Source: Chitinophaga pinensis DSM 2588
Lineage (GTDB): Bacteria > Bacteroidota > Bacteroidia > Chitinophagales > Chitinophagaceae
Direction of reading: 5' to 3'
Length of the DNA stretch: 64,000 bases
Assembly (NCBI RefSeq): GCF_000024005.1
Contig: NC_013132.1
Location: 1,636,001 to 1,700,000 of the forward strand
In this document: in pieces, positions 36,667-44,727 of the stretch
Layout of the letters: the number at the start of each line of letters is the position of its first letter
How positions within the stretch are numbered: the stretch's first letter is position 1
The notes under the pieces: model-generated
What the model saw: only the letters and a program-made list of their open reading frames with translations
What the model was told of the DNA's origin: nothing
The model's database searches: none
Made by a program: the position numbers and the translations under genes

Positions 36667-36697
36667 AAAAACTCCGTCAGGTACACCTGACGGAGTT
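36665..36697 (-). terminator. Terminator at the 3' junction of kinase and TPM genes
   Basis: A perfect 12-bp stem (AACTCCGTCAGG, TACA loop) with a run of T following it on the minus strand. It serves the lemA-TPM unit and also sits right behind the plus-strand kinase stop. Confidence 0.85.
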
Positions 36698-36724
36698 GAT
36701 ATGAATGATTGTCTGTAATAAGAG

Positions 36725-37519
36725 TTACCAGTTTCCACTGGCGCCGCCGCCACCGCCGTCGCCACCACCGAAGTCAAAGCCACCGCCACTGTCTCCGCCA
36801 CCCCAGCCGCCGGAGTCGCCTCCACCACCGCCAAAGCCGCCACCAAAGCCTCCTAATCCGCCTATAGGGCCGATCCATCCGCCTGAGCCTCTTCTGCTGA
36901 TAGTGGTGCCGCTACCACCGCCACCGCCACGATTTCTCATGACAAGCAGAATGATGATGATAACAAAAATACCCATGAACAAGGCATTTTTACTATTGCT
37001 GCTACCCTGCTTTTTTGGATCTGCCTTGTACTCGCCTGCTGCTGCCGCGATCAGTTTATCAGTAGCTTCATCAAAACCGCGGTAGTATTGTTCCTTTTTG
37101 AAATTAGGCTCGATTGCTTCGTCTATAATACGATTGGCAATAGCATCCGGAATAACGCCTTCCATTCCATAACCGGTCTCAATACGGACCTTTCTGTCAT
37201 CGATGGCGGCAAGTATAACGATACCATTGTTTTTCCCTTTCGCACCAATACCCCATTCCCGAAGTATCTTAATGGCTACTTCGCTGGTTTCGTAGTCACC
37301 GATGGTTTTCATGGTGACGATTACGATCTGTGAAGAGGTACTGTCATTATAGGCGCGGAGCTTCTGCTCCAGCATGTCGGATTCATTGCCTAACAATACG
37401 CCTGCAAAATCATTGACGGCCCGGGGAGGATTCGGCCTTGGCGGAATATTCTGTGCCTGAACCTTCCATCCGGCGATCAATAATATAAGCAGCCATAACC
37501 AGCATATTTTCCTCATCAT
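36725..37519 (-). CDS. TPM domain protein with glycine-rich tail (YgcG-like)
   Basis: A 264-residue membrane protein: signal peptide (1-22), TPM domain (about 25-170, with VNDFAGVLL at its start and RIETGYGMEG), one membrane span (about 175-193), and a tail of about 70 residues that is mostly glycine with Trp, Phe, Ser and Asp. TPM domains were first described as phosphatases and assist photosystem II repair in plants; in bacteria they accompany LemA without a settled role. Third gene of lemA-TPM-TPM. Confidence 0.9.
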   Translation of the reverse strand: MMRKICWLWLLILLIAGWKVQAQNIPPRPNPPRAVNDFAGVLLGNESDMLEQKLRAYNDSTSSQIVIVTMKTIGDYETSEVAIKILREWGIGAKGKNNGIVILAAIDDRKVRIETGYGMEGVIPDAIANRIIDEAIEPNFKKEQYYRGFDEATDKLIAAAAGEYKADPKKQGSSNSKNALFMGIFVIIIILLVMRNRGGGGGSGTTISRRGSGGWIGPIGGLGGFGGGFGGGGGDSGGWGGGDSGGGFDFGGGDGGGGGASGNW

Positions 37520-37556
37520 ATTAAATTTTACAGTGTGACAGGTGAAAGCCTTTTGC

Positions 37557-38012
37557 TTATCTGCCGATCACTATATCGTCTGGTAATTCATTTTCATCAT
37601 CCCCTTCAAAAGGAAAATGTTGGCAAAGCGATTCGCCTATTTCCCTGATACATGCATCAATACCCGCAACATATTCGTTCCTGGTGAAGTAGCTGACCAG
37701 TAGTTCTGCTTCTTTTACCCAGAATGCGGAGCCTACTTTTTCGTGTATACCTCTGTCGCCCAGGATGGCAAACTGACGGTCTTTCAAAGCGATGTACAGG
37801 ATAACGCCATTTCTGCGTTTGGTTTTTTCCATGCCGAGCTGCCGGAATATTTCCTTCGCGCGTTCCATGGGACTGACATATTTACAACGGCTTTCCACAT
37901 ATAATCTGATCTCCCCACTCGTGAGTCTTTCCGAATCACGTATAGCCTGCACCAGTTGTTGCTTTTCAGCTTCTGTTAGTAATTCTTTCTTACTGAATGG
38001 GAATATGCTCAT
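37557..38012 (-). CDS. Second TPM domain protein, no membrane anchor
   Basis: A 151-residue TPM domain protein without signal peptide or span. Family parts are present: ERLTSGEIRLYVESRC, RRNGVILYIALKDRQFAILGD (split here over residues 63-83) and an acidic end. It lies between lemA and the larger TPM gene with short gaps of 11 and 37 bases. Being cytoplasmic by sequence, it may pair with the anchored TPM protein or LemA from the inner side. Confidence 0.87.
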   Translation of the reverse strand: MSIFPFSKKELLTEAEKQQLVQAIRDSERLTSGEIRLYVESRCKYVSPMERAKEIFRQLGMEKTKRRNGVILYIALKDRQFAILGDRGIHEKVGSAFWVKEAELLVSYFTRNEYVAGIDACIREIGESLCQHFPFEGDDENELPDDIVIGR

Positions 38013-38023
38013 GCCGGTTGTTT

Positions 38024-38614
38024 TTAGAATTGCACTTTAGGAGCATTCTCAGCACCTGGTTGTGCTTCGAAATATGGTCTCTGCTGGAAGCCGCCAAACC
38101 CGGCAACGATGTTGTTAGGGAAAGTACGGATCGCGCTGTTATACACTCTTGCCTGATCGTTGAAGTCTTTACGGGCAACAGCGATACGGTTTTCAGTACC
38201 TTCTATCTGTGCCTGCAGATCTTTGAAATTCTGATTGGCCTGCAGGGTCGGGTAGCTTTCAGATACCGCCAGTAATCTGCCCAGCGCAGCGCTCAGCTGA
38301 CCCTGTGCAGCCTGGAACTGCTGTACTTTTTCAGGAGTAAGGTCTTCAGCTCTTACCTGGATAGACGTAGCTTTTGCACGTGCTTCTATCACCTGTGTCA
38401 GTGTTTCTTTCTCGAAATTTGCAGCACCTTTTACTGTAGCAACGAGGTTCGGAATCAGGTCAGTTCTGCGTTGATACTGGCTTTGTACAGTACCCCAGGA
38501 CGTTTTTACAGACTCGTCGAGATTCACGATCTTATTGTACTTGGATACACCACAGCCGCCTAATATTACTACTACGGCTATGATAATTACGATTACGAGT
38601 GTGCTTTTTTTCAT
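38024..38614 (-). CDS. lemA: LemA family protein
   Basis: A 196-residue protein with one N-terminal hydrophobic segment ending in a lipobox-like LGGC, then the long helical LemA domain: NLDESVKTSWGTVQSQYQRR, DLIPNLVATVKG and FNDQARVYNSAIRTFPNNI. Function is unknown; LemA genes regularly lead operons with TPM proteins, as here. The order lemA-TPM-TPM and the single terminator after the third gene support one transcript. Confidence 0.93.
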   Translation of the reverse strand: MKKSTLVIVIIIAVVVILGGCGVSKYNKIVNLDESVKTSWGTVQSQYQRRTDLIPNLVATVKGAANFEKETLTQVIEARAKATSIQVRAEDLTPEKVQQFQAAQGQLSAALGRLLAVSESYPTLQANQNFKDLQAQIEGTENRIAVARKDFNDQARVYNSAIRTFPNNIVAGFGGFQQRPYFEAQPGAENAPKVQF

Positions 38615-39040
38615 CTTATAAAAATTTAAGTTTAAACCAGGTTGTTTTTAGTTTTAAAATGCAACAGTACCATATCACTTTGGTTTGTCGTAACTTAGGA
38701 ATGCAGTTTAGGGGCATCCGATCGAACCTCCATGAACAGTCTGGATAGTAATAGCAAACATAGGAGCTTTTTTTTAATCTGCAAGGGTATTGAGAAATAC
38801 GATAAAACGGTATTATTTCACTTTCACAGAAAAGATAATAGCATTGTCAAAAAAATCAGGCCCCGTATGTACCTTTCTCTATAATTTTACTGGTATTTCA
38901 CGATAGCAAGGGTACGGAACAGCTTGTATTTTAAGATCTTATCCATAAATAGGTTAGTATAAACGCTTGTTTTTCAGTGTCTATCTTTCATTCGTTTGTA
39001 ACGCTTTTATTTTTAATTATTTGAATCTAAGGTTGCGTCA
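38615..39040. other. Divergent control region, lemA and receiver gene
   Basis: About 425 bases without a gene, AT-rich. It must hold the promoters of lemA (minus) and of the receiver gene (plus). No exact TAnnTTTG at a good distance was seen, and no strong hairpin. Confidence 0.4.
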
Positions 39041-39505
39041 ATGAGTGCACAACACATCCATATCCTGTATATTGATGACGAGGTACATAATTTAAATGCT
39101 TTTAAGGCATCTTTCCGTAGACTTTATACAGTATTTACGGCTACTTCGGCTGAAGAAGCGGAGGAGATACTTGCCAGAGAAGACATACAGATCATCATTT
39201 CAGATCAGCGGATGCCTAAAATTACAGGAATTGAATTTTTTGAATCAATCCTGGGCAAATATCCGGAGCCAATCCGGATGTTGCTGACAGGCTACGCTGA
39301 CATCAACGCCGTTATCGACGCCATTAACAAGGGGCAGGTGTATAAATATTTCTCCAAACCCTGGAATGACGATGAATTACGGCAGAACATAGATAAGGCA
39401 TATGAAGTATATGCCCTCAGAAAAGAGAATAAGGAGTTGACAGCAAAATTGCTGGATGTGAATGAGAAGCTTGAATTTCTGCTCCGGCAGAAGCTGATTT
39501 CTTAA
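39041..39505 (+). CDS. Response regulator with receiver and short coiled coil
   Basis: A 154-residue protein: receiver domain (1-120) with Asp12/Asp13, phospho-acceptor Asp55 in IIISDQRMPKITG, switch residues MLLTGYAD and Lys106 in YFSKPWND, then a heptad-like helix (about 115-150). The sequence style (QRMP, TGYAD, SKPW) is that of receivers that head HD-GYP or kinase proteins, here without an output domain. No kinase is adjacent; by distance the nearest is the propeller kinase, 2.4 kb away. Its role is probably phosphate relay or protein contact. Confidence 0.88.
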   Translation: MSAQHIHILYIDDEVHNLNAFKASFRRLYTVFTATSAEEAEEILAREDIQIIISDQRMPKITGIEFFESILGKYPEPIRMLLTGYADINAVIDAINKGQVYKYFSKPWNDDELRQNIDKAYEVYALRKENKELTAKLLDVNEKLEFLLRQKLIS

Positions 39506-39517
39506 TTTTCAGCCCGG

Positions 39518-40741
39518 TTATCCTTTGGGTTTACTAAAGTGAACAGTGCCGTCATAAATTTTATACTCCAGCCCTTTTTCCCAACAAAGTTCATTCAGGA
39601 AGTCGGAGACAGGTTTATCCTTGTCAAGATCCCCGGAGAAGTGGATGTCGGCAATGCCGGCAGCAGTAAAGGCAACCTTCAGTCCGAACCAGCGCTTCAG
39701 CACAGGAATGACTTCTTCCAGCGGCTTGTTGTGAAAGCGGAAAATACCATCCCGCCAGCCAAGGGTAACGTTCTCGTCAAAACGTTTTACTTTAAAACGC
39801 TCACCTGGTCTGTAAATAGCCTCATACCCCGGCTTCAAAGTTACGTCCAGACTATCGCCTACATCAGTTACCACAGTGCCTGTAACCAGTGAAGTTGTGA
39901 TGGTATTGCCATCATAAGAATTCACATTGAATGCCGTACCCAATGCGATGACGGAGGTCGTACCTGTGTGCACAATAAAAGGTTGCTTTGGATTGTGTGC
40001 AACGGTGAAATAAGCCTCCCCTTCAAGGTATACTTCCCTGGTCTTACCAGGAAAGATGAAAGGAAATCGCAGTGTGGAACTGGCATTCAGGTGTACTTCC
40101 GTGCCATCGGATAACTCTATGCGGTAATCCGTTTTAGGCGGTACGGTCAGGGTATTCCATTCAATGGTACTGCTTTGGTAAATGGTGTCGTGCGTAATTC
40201 GTTTTAATGGAATGGAGGCTATACTGTCACCATGTACTACGCCTGCTACGGGAACGGGTTCGGTAGCTTTATTGGTATTGATATTGACAGTCGTATCTGC
40301 CGGCAGGGTGTATTTAACATCTGCTGTTTTGCGGACCGGCGATTGTTTTGGTGTACGATGTGCCAGCACTGCGCGGTTTACTGCGGAGGGGGACTGCACT
40401 TTATAATAATGTTCAAACGCGTACCAGCTGCCTGCACAGGCAGAAAGTGTCAGGAATACGGCCGCTGCTGCGCTGTTACGTTTGATAAAACGAAATATTC
40501 TGATGTGTAATGGCTGGGGTGAAAGGATAGCGGCAATCTGGCACCAGTCATGCTCTACACGCAGATCATCAAGAAATGCACTGTCAGTATAGAGTATCGC
40601 CTGTTCCTGTTCATGCCAGCATTTACGAACCTGCTCATCGGTTTGCATGACCTTTTGCAGCAACTGATCTTCCACTTCACTTAATTCGCCAAGTTGCTTA
40701 CGCAGAAGTAATGTGTATATATACTCTTGGTCGTATTTCAT
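39518..40741 (-). CDS. FecR family anti-sigma factor with DUF4974
   Basis: A 407-residue inner-membrane protein: cytoplasmic anti-sigma part (1-85), membrane span (about 90-110), periplasmic FecR domain with PKTDYRIELSDGTEVHLNA and GEAYFTVAHNPKQPF, and a C-terminal DUF4974 secretin/TonB-like domain. It normally relays a signal from a TonB-dependent receptor to an ECF sigma factor. It sits behind the sigma gene in the usual order, but no SusC-type receptor gene follows. Confidence 0.92.
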   Translation of the reverse strand: MKYDQEYIYTLLLRKQLGELSEVEDQLLQKVMQTDEQVRKCWHEQEQAILYTDSAFLDDLRVEHDWCQIAAILSPQPLHIRIFRFIKRNSAAAAVFLTLSACAGSWYAFEHYYKVQSPSAVNRAVLAHRTPKQSPVRKTADVKYTLPADTTVNINTNKATEPVPVAGVVHGDSIASIPLKRITHDTIYQSSTIEWNTLTVPPKTDYRIELSDGTEVHLNASSTLRFPFIFPGKTREVYLEGEAYFTVAHNPKQPFIVHTGTTSVIALGTAFNVNSYDGNTITTSLVTGTVVTDVGDSLDVTLKPGYEAIYRPGERFKVKRFDENVTLGWRDGIFRFHNKPLEEVIPVLKRWFGLKVAFTAAGIADIHFSGDLDKDKPVSDFLNELCWEKGLEYKIYDGTVHFSKPKG

Positions 40742-40797
40742 CGTAGTAATGAGAAGATGATTGAGGGTGATAAAGTTGTGTGTTAATGTAGTAGGGT

Positions 40798-41160
40798 TTA
40801 CGAATCTAAAAGAACAGCCAGTTGATTGGTTAACGCCTGGGGTACAAGTGCCGGTCCTGTCTTACAGGGCGGGCAGGCAGCTGCCGTTGCTGCGGGCTGC
40901 TGCAATTGCAGGCATCGCTCATATAATAACTGATAGAAAAATCCTCCGGGAGAATGCGCGATCTTCCTGTAGGTGCGTTCCTGCCATACTTCTATAAATA
41001 ACTGCTGCACGACCTCTTTTCCGCGTTCTACATTTCCCAACATCTGGCAGGCTTTGAGACAGAGGGGCTTGTAGTATCTCATAAAGAAGTATTGATAAGC
41101 CTCAAGTCTGTTATCCTTCTTAAGCGCGGATAACATGGTGATGTCCTCGCTGGTTTGCAT
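40798..41160 (-). CDS. Shortened ECF sigma factor (region 2 only)
   Basis: A 120-residue protein. The region 2 helices are present (YQYFFMRYYKPLCLKACQ, DNA-melting part KEVVQQLFIEVWQER). After about residue 88 the sequence becomes a Gln/Ala/Pro-rich tail with CPPCK, and the helix-turn-helix region 4, which reads the -35 element, is missing. Usual length is 160-200. Only 56 bases separate it from fecR, too few for region 4 in any frame. It may be non-functional, a truncated relic, or act with another protein. Confidence 0.75.
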   Translation of the reverse strand: MQTSEDITMLSALKKDNRLEAYQYFFMRYYKPLCLKACQMLGNVERGKEVVQQLFIEVWQERTYRKIAHSPGGFFYQLLYERCLQLQQPAATAAACPPCKTGPALVPQALTNQLAVLLDS

Positions 41161-41335
41161 ACGAATGGTAATTGGTTGTAGTGTGTACCGGTTTCGGCTG
41201 GTAATTTCGCCTAAAAGAACAAGAATTTAGTTAATAGGCTGTTAATGGAGCAAAAAGGGCCAGCTGAAACAGACAAATCAATATTTCCGACTTTCCCTTA
41301 AATTGCACCTTTCTAAAAGTTTAATTTACTGGAAC

Positions 41336-42706
41336 ATGCAAGTTTGGAAAGATTATCAGGTACAGAATAAAGATCGTTTCCTGGAAGAACTGCTGGAACT
41401 GCTGCGCATTCCCTCTGTTAGTGCGGATTCCCGCTTTAACCCGGATGTAAAAAACTGCGCTGAAGCTGTAAAACTGCGTTTGCAGGAAGCAGGTGCTGAA
41501 AAAGTGGAAGTGTGCCCTACCGCTGGCCATCCTATCGTATACGGTGAAAAAATCATCGATCCGAAACTGCCTACGGTACTGGTATATGGTCACTATGACG
41601 TACAACCGGCCGATCCGCTGGAACTGTGGGACAGTGGTCCGTTTGAGCCTGTGATCAAAGACGAAAAGATCTATGCACGTGGCAGCGCTGACGATAAAGG
41701 TCAGTTCTACATGCATGTCAAAGCGTTCGAAACCATGTCCAAAACCAACACTCTGCCCTGCAACATCAAATTTATGATTGAAGGGGAAGAGGAAGTAGGT
41801 TCTGCCAACCTGGGTATTTTCATCAAAGAGAATAAAGAAAGACTGAAAGCGGACGTAGTACTGATCTCCGATACTGCTATGATCAGCCTCGAAAACCCAT
41901 CCCTGGATACTGGCTTACGCGGTCTGTCCTATATGGAAGTAGCCGTGACCGGTCCAAACCGTGACCTGCACAGCGGCGTGTATGGGGGTGCTGTAGCTAA
42001 CCCGGCTACCATCCTGTGCAAAATGATCGCTTCCATGCACGACGAAAACAACCACATCACCATTCCCGGCTTCTATGATAAAGTACAGGATCTCAGCCAG
42101 GCAGAACGCGACGCACTGAATGCAGCTCCCTTCGATGAAGCGGAATATAAAGCCGACCTGGGGGTAGACGAACTCTGGGGGGAAAAAGGTTATTCTACCA
42201 TCGAGCGTACCGGTATCCGTCCTACCCTGGAGGTAAACGGTATCTGGGGTGGATATACCGGCGAAGGTTCTAAAACCGTGCTGCCATCCAAAGCATTCGC
42301 TAAGATCTCTATGCGCCTCGTGCCTAACCAGGACTGGGTCGAGATCTCCCAGTTGTTCCAGGCACACTTCGAAAAGATCGCGCCTAAGAGCGTAAAAGTA
42401 AAGGTAACAACCCACCACGGTGGCAGCCCTTACGTAACGCCGACAGATCATATCGCTTTCAAAGCCGCCAACGAAGCCATCCAGGCTACCTTTGGTAAAG
42501 CGCCTATCCCGATGCGTGGCGGTGGAAGTATTCCGATCGTAGCGCTGTTCGAAAAAGAACTGGGCCTCAAAACTATCCTCATGGGCTTCGGTCTGGATAG
42601 TGATAACCTGCACTCGCCAAATGAAAAATACGGTCTGGCTAATTTCTATAAGGGTATCGAAACCATCCCTTATTTCCACAAATACTTTGCGGAACTGAGC
42701 AAATAG
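41336..42706 (+). CDS. M20 family dipeptidase
   Basis: A 456-residue zinc dipeptidase of the M20 family (carnosinase/CNDP-like subgroup). Metal and catalytic residues: His86 and Asp88 in VYGHYDVQP, Asp119/Asp120 in GSADDKGQ, Glu151-Glu152 in MIEGEEEVGS, and a late histidine in DNLHSPNEKYGL. The lid domain lies at about 190-370. It probably cleaves peptides in the cytoplasm. ATG 41336 is preferred to a TTG at 41303. Confidence 0.95.
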   Translation: MQVWKDYQVQNKDRFLEELLELLRIPSVSADSRFNPDVKNCAEAVKLRLQEAGAEKVEVCPTAGHPIVYGEKIIDPKLPTVLVYGHYDVQPADPLELWDSGPFEPVIKDEKIYARGSADDKGQFYMHVKAFETMSKTNTLPCNIKFMIEGEEEVGSANLGIFIKENKERLKADVVLISDTAMISLENPSLDTGLRGLSYMEVAVTGPNRDLHSGVYGGAVANPATILCKMIASMHDENNHITIPGFYDKVQDLSQAERDALNAAPFDEAEYKADLGVDELWGEKGYSTIERTGIRPTLEVNGIWGGYTGEGSKTVLPSKAFAKISMRLVPNQDWVEISQLFQAHFEKIAPKSVKVKVTTHHGGSPYVTPTDHIAFKAANEAIQATFGKAPIPMRGGGSIPIVALFEKELGLKTILMGFGLDSDNLHSPNEKYGLANFYKGIETIPYFHKYFAELSK

Positions 42707-42733
42707 CCTTATCGTACTATTTTAATAAATTTG

Positions 42734-42764
42734 AAGGCCGGCGTGTGACATACATGCCGGCCTT
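42734..42764 (+). terminator. Hairpin after the dipeptidase gene
   Basis: A 13-bp stem with one G-T pair (AAGGCCGGC core) and a 5-base loop, 27 bases after the stop. There is no long T-tract. Confidence 0.6.
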
Positions 42765-42783
42765 ATATATTATAGTCAATAAG

Positions 42784-43179
42784 ATGAAAGAAGTAGAAAA
42801 AGTAAGGCTCGATAAATATCTCTGGTCCATCAGGATCTTCAAATCCCGTTCCCTGGCCTCTGCCGGTTGTGAAGCTGGTAGGGTGAAAATGAACGGTGTG
42901 ACAGTCAAAGCGGCCAGAAACGTGGCCCTAAACGATGTATATGAGATCCGGACAGAAGGCCGTAAATGGGTGATCCAGGTGACCGCCCTGCTGGCCAACC
43001 GTGTACAGTACACAGAAGCAATTAAGTTCTATAACGATATCACCCCCGAGGAAGATAAAGCACAGGAACGTCAGGCTTCCGTATTCCAGACCGGTAAACG
43101 CCCCAGCAAGATCGGTCGTCCGACTAAGAAGGAACGCCGGGAACTGGACGATTTCATGGGTGGCGAGGAAGATCTCTAA
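42784..43179 (+). CDS. S4 domain RNA-binding protein, Hsp15-like
   Basis: A 131-residue protein: an S4 domain (about 5-70, with RLDKYLWSIRIFKSRSLASA, then AGRVKMNG) and a basic tail GKRPSKIGRPTKKERREL. Hsp15 binds stalled 50S subunits that carry nascent chains and recycles them; that role is inferred from the family. ATG 42784 is used because the frame upstream crosses the hairpin. Confidence 0.9.
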   Translation: MKEVEKVRLDKYLWSIRIFKSRSLASAGCEAGRVKMNGVTVKAARNVALNDVYEIRTEGRKWVIQVTALLANRVQYTEAIKFYNDITPEEDKAQERQASVFQTGKRPSKIGRPTKKERRELDDFMGGEEDL

Positions 43180-43277
43180 AAATATCCGTTTTTCAGTAGT
43201 AAATTCGCATGCTTTTCTGGCGGCCTTTGCAAAAAATCAGCCGCCTGCATGTAAATTTTGTAAATCATTATCCATAG

Positions 43278-44498
43278 ATGTCTAAGCAAAGCGATCTTCT
43301 CCCTGCCGAATACCTCGTAAAATTGGCTGAGGAATTTGGAACTCCGGTATATATTTATCATGCTGAAAAAATAAAGATCCAGTACGAAAAGCTGCAAACG
43401 GCTTTCCAGAAGACGGATGCTCGCTTTTTCTATGCCTGTAAAGCGCTTACCAATATCAATATCCTGAAGTATATCAACTCCCTGGGCTGTGGACTCGACA
43501 CCGTATCCATCCAGGAAGTACATCTGGGTCTGAAAGCCGGTTTCGCTCCTAACAATATCATCTTCACCCCCAACTGCGTGGACCTGGATGAGATCATTGC
43601 TGCGAAAGAACTGGGTGTTAATATCAATATCGATAATATTTCCATCCTGGAACAGTTCGGTAACCGCTTCGGCGATTCTTACCCGATCTGTATCCGCCTG
43701 AACCCGCATATCATGGCAGGTGGAAACTATAAAATATCTACCGGTCACGTTGACAGCAAGTTCGGTATCTCTATTCACCAGCTACGTCACATCGAACGTA
43801 TCGTAAAAAGTACCAAACTGAAAGTAACCGGTCTGCACATGCACACAGGTTCCGAGATCAAAGACGTAGACGTATTCCTGCGTGGGGTAGAAATCATGTT
43901 CGAACAGGCCGTACACTTCCCTGACCTGGAATTCATCGATCTGGGCAGCGGTTTCAAAGTAGCTTACCAGGCCGGCGATCCGGAAACTGATATCAACCTG
44001 CTGGGTAGAAAACTGTCCGAGGCATTTAATAAGTTCGCCGCTACCTATAAACGTCCTTTACAGGTATGGTTTGAACCAGGTAAGTTCCTGGTAAGCCAGA
44101 GCGGTTACTTTGTTGTAAAGGCCAATGTGATCAAACAGACTACCGCAACCGTATTCGTAGGGGTGAACTCAGGCTTTAACCACCTGATCAGACCTATGTT
44201 CTACGACGCATTCCACCTCATTAAAAACATCTCTAATCCGAAAGGAACCGAACGGATCTATACGATTGTAGGTAATATCTGCGAAACAGATACCTTCGGT
44301 TGGGACCGTAAGCTGAATGAAGTGAAAGAAGGAGATTTCCTGGTCTTCTACAATGCCGGCGCCTATGGTTTCGAAATGTCCTCCAACTTTAACTCCCGCC
44401 TGAAACCTGCCGAAGTGCTGGTAAAAGACGGTAAAGCACAGCTTATCCGTAAGCGGGATACCCTCGAAGATCTGCTACGCAATCAGATCGAGTTATAG
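43278..44498 (+). CDS. lysA: Diaminopimelate decarboxylase
   Basis: A 406-residue PLP enzyme, fold type III, that makes L-lysine from meso-diaminopimelate. Seen: PLP lysine Lys55 in FYACKALTN, LGCGLDTVS, the histidine in GLHMHTGSEI, the phosphate-binding glycines IDLGSGF, FEPGKFLV, and from the other subunit the cysteine in GNICETDTFG and GAYGFEMSSNFN. It could in principle be another family III decarboxylase, but the motifs fit LysA best. Confidence 0.92.
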   Translation: MSKQSDLLPAEYLVKLAEEFGTPVYIYHAEKIKIQYEKLQTAFQKTDARFFYACKALTNINILKYINSLGCGLDTVSIQEVHLGLKAGFAPNNIIFTPNCVDLDEIIAAKELGVNINIDNISILEQFGNRFGDSYPICIRLNPHIMAGGNYKISTGHVDSKFGISIHQLRHIERIVKSTKLKVTGLHMHTGSEIKDVDVFLRGVEIMFEQAVHFPDLEFIDLGSGFKVAYQAGDPETDINLLGRKLSEAFNKFAATYKRPLQVWFEPGKFLVSQSGYFVVKANVIKQTTATVFVGVNSGFNHLIRPMFYDAFHLIKNISNPKGTERIYTIVGNICETDTFGWDRKLNEVKEGDFLVFYNAGAYGFEMSSNFNSRLKPAEVLVKDGKAQLIRKRDTLEDLLRNQIEL

Positions 44499-44527
44499 TA
44501 TCTAAATAATTAATACTTAAAATATTA

Positions 44528-44562
44528 ATGCAGATTTGTATAAGCAAATCTGCATTTTTTTT
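44528..44562 (+). terminator. Terminator of lysA
   Basis: An 11-bp perfect stem (ATGCAGATTTG), 6-base loop and eight T, 30 bases after the stop. Confidence 0.9.
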
Positions 44563-44727
44563 GAAGGGTTGTAAGCAGTTTTAACATAAATTTGCAAAAT
44601 CATTTTACCAATGCCTCCTGCTTTTACCTGCCACTGTATATACTGATAGTAGACACACAATATTTTATTATCCCATTCGTCTGTTATAGTATAAGTATAC
44701 GATGAGTATTTTTTACATATTTTGATT

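Noticed and set aside
36705..37085. 126-codon proline-rich plus-strand frame
   Set aside because: It is the antisense shadow of the glycine-rich tail of the TPM protein (GGN codons read as NCC).
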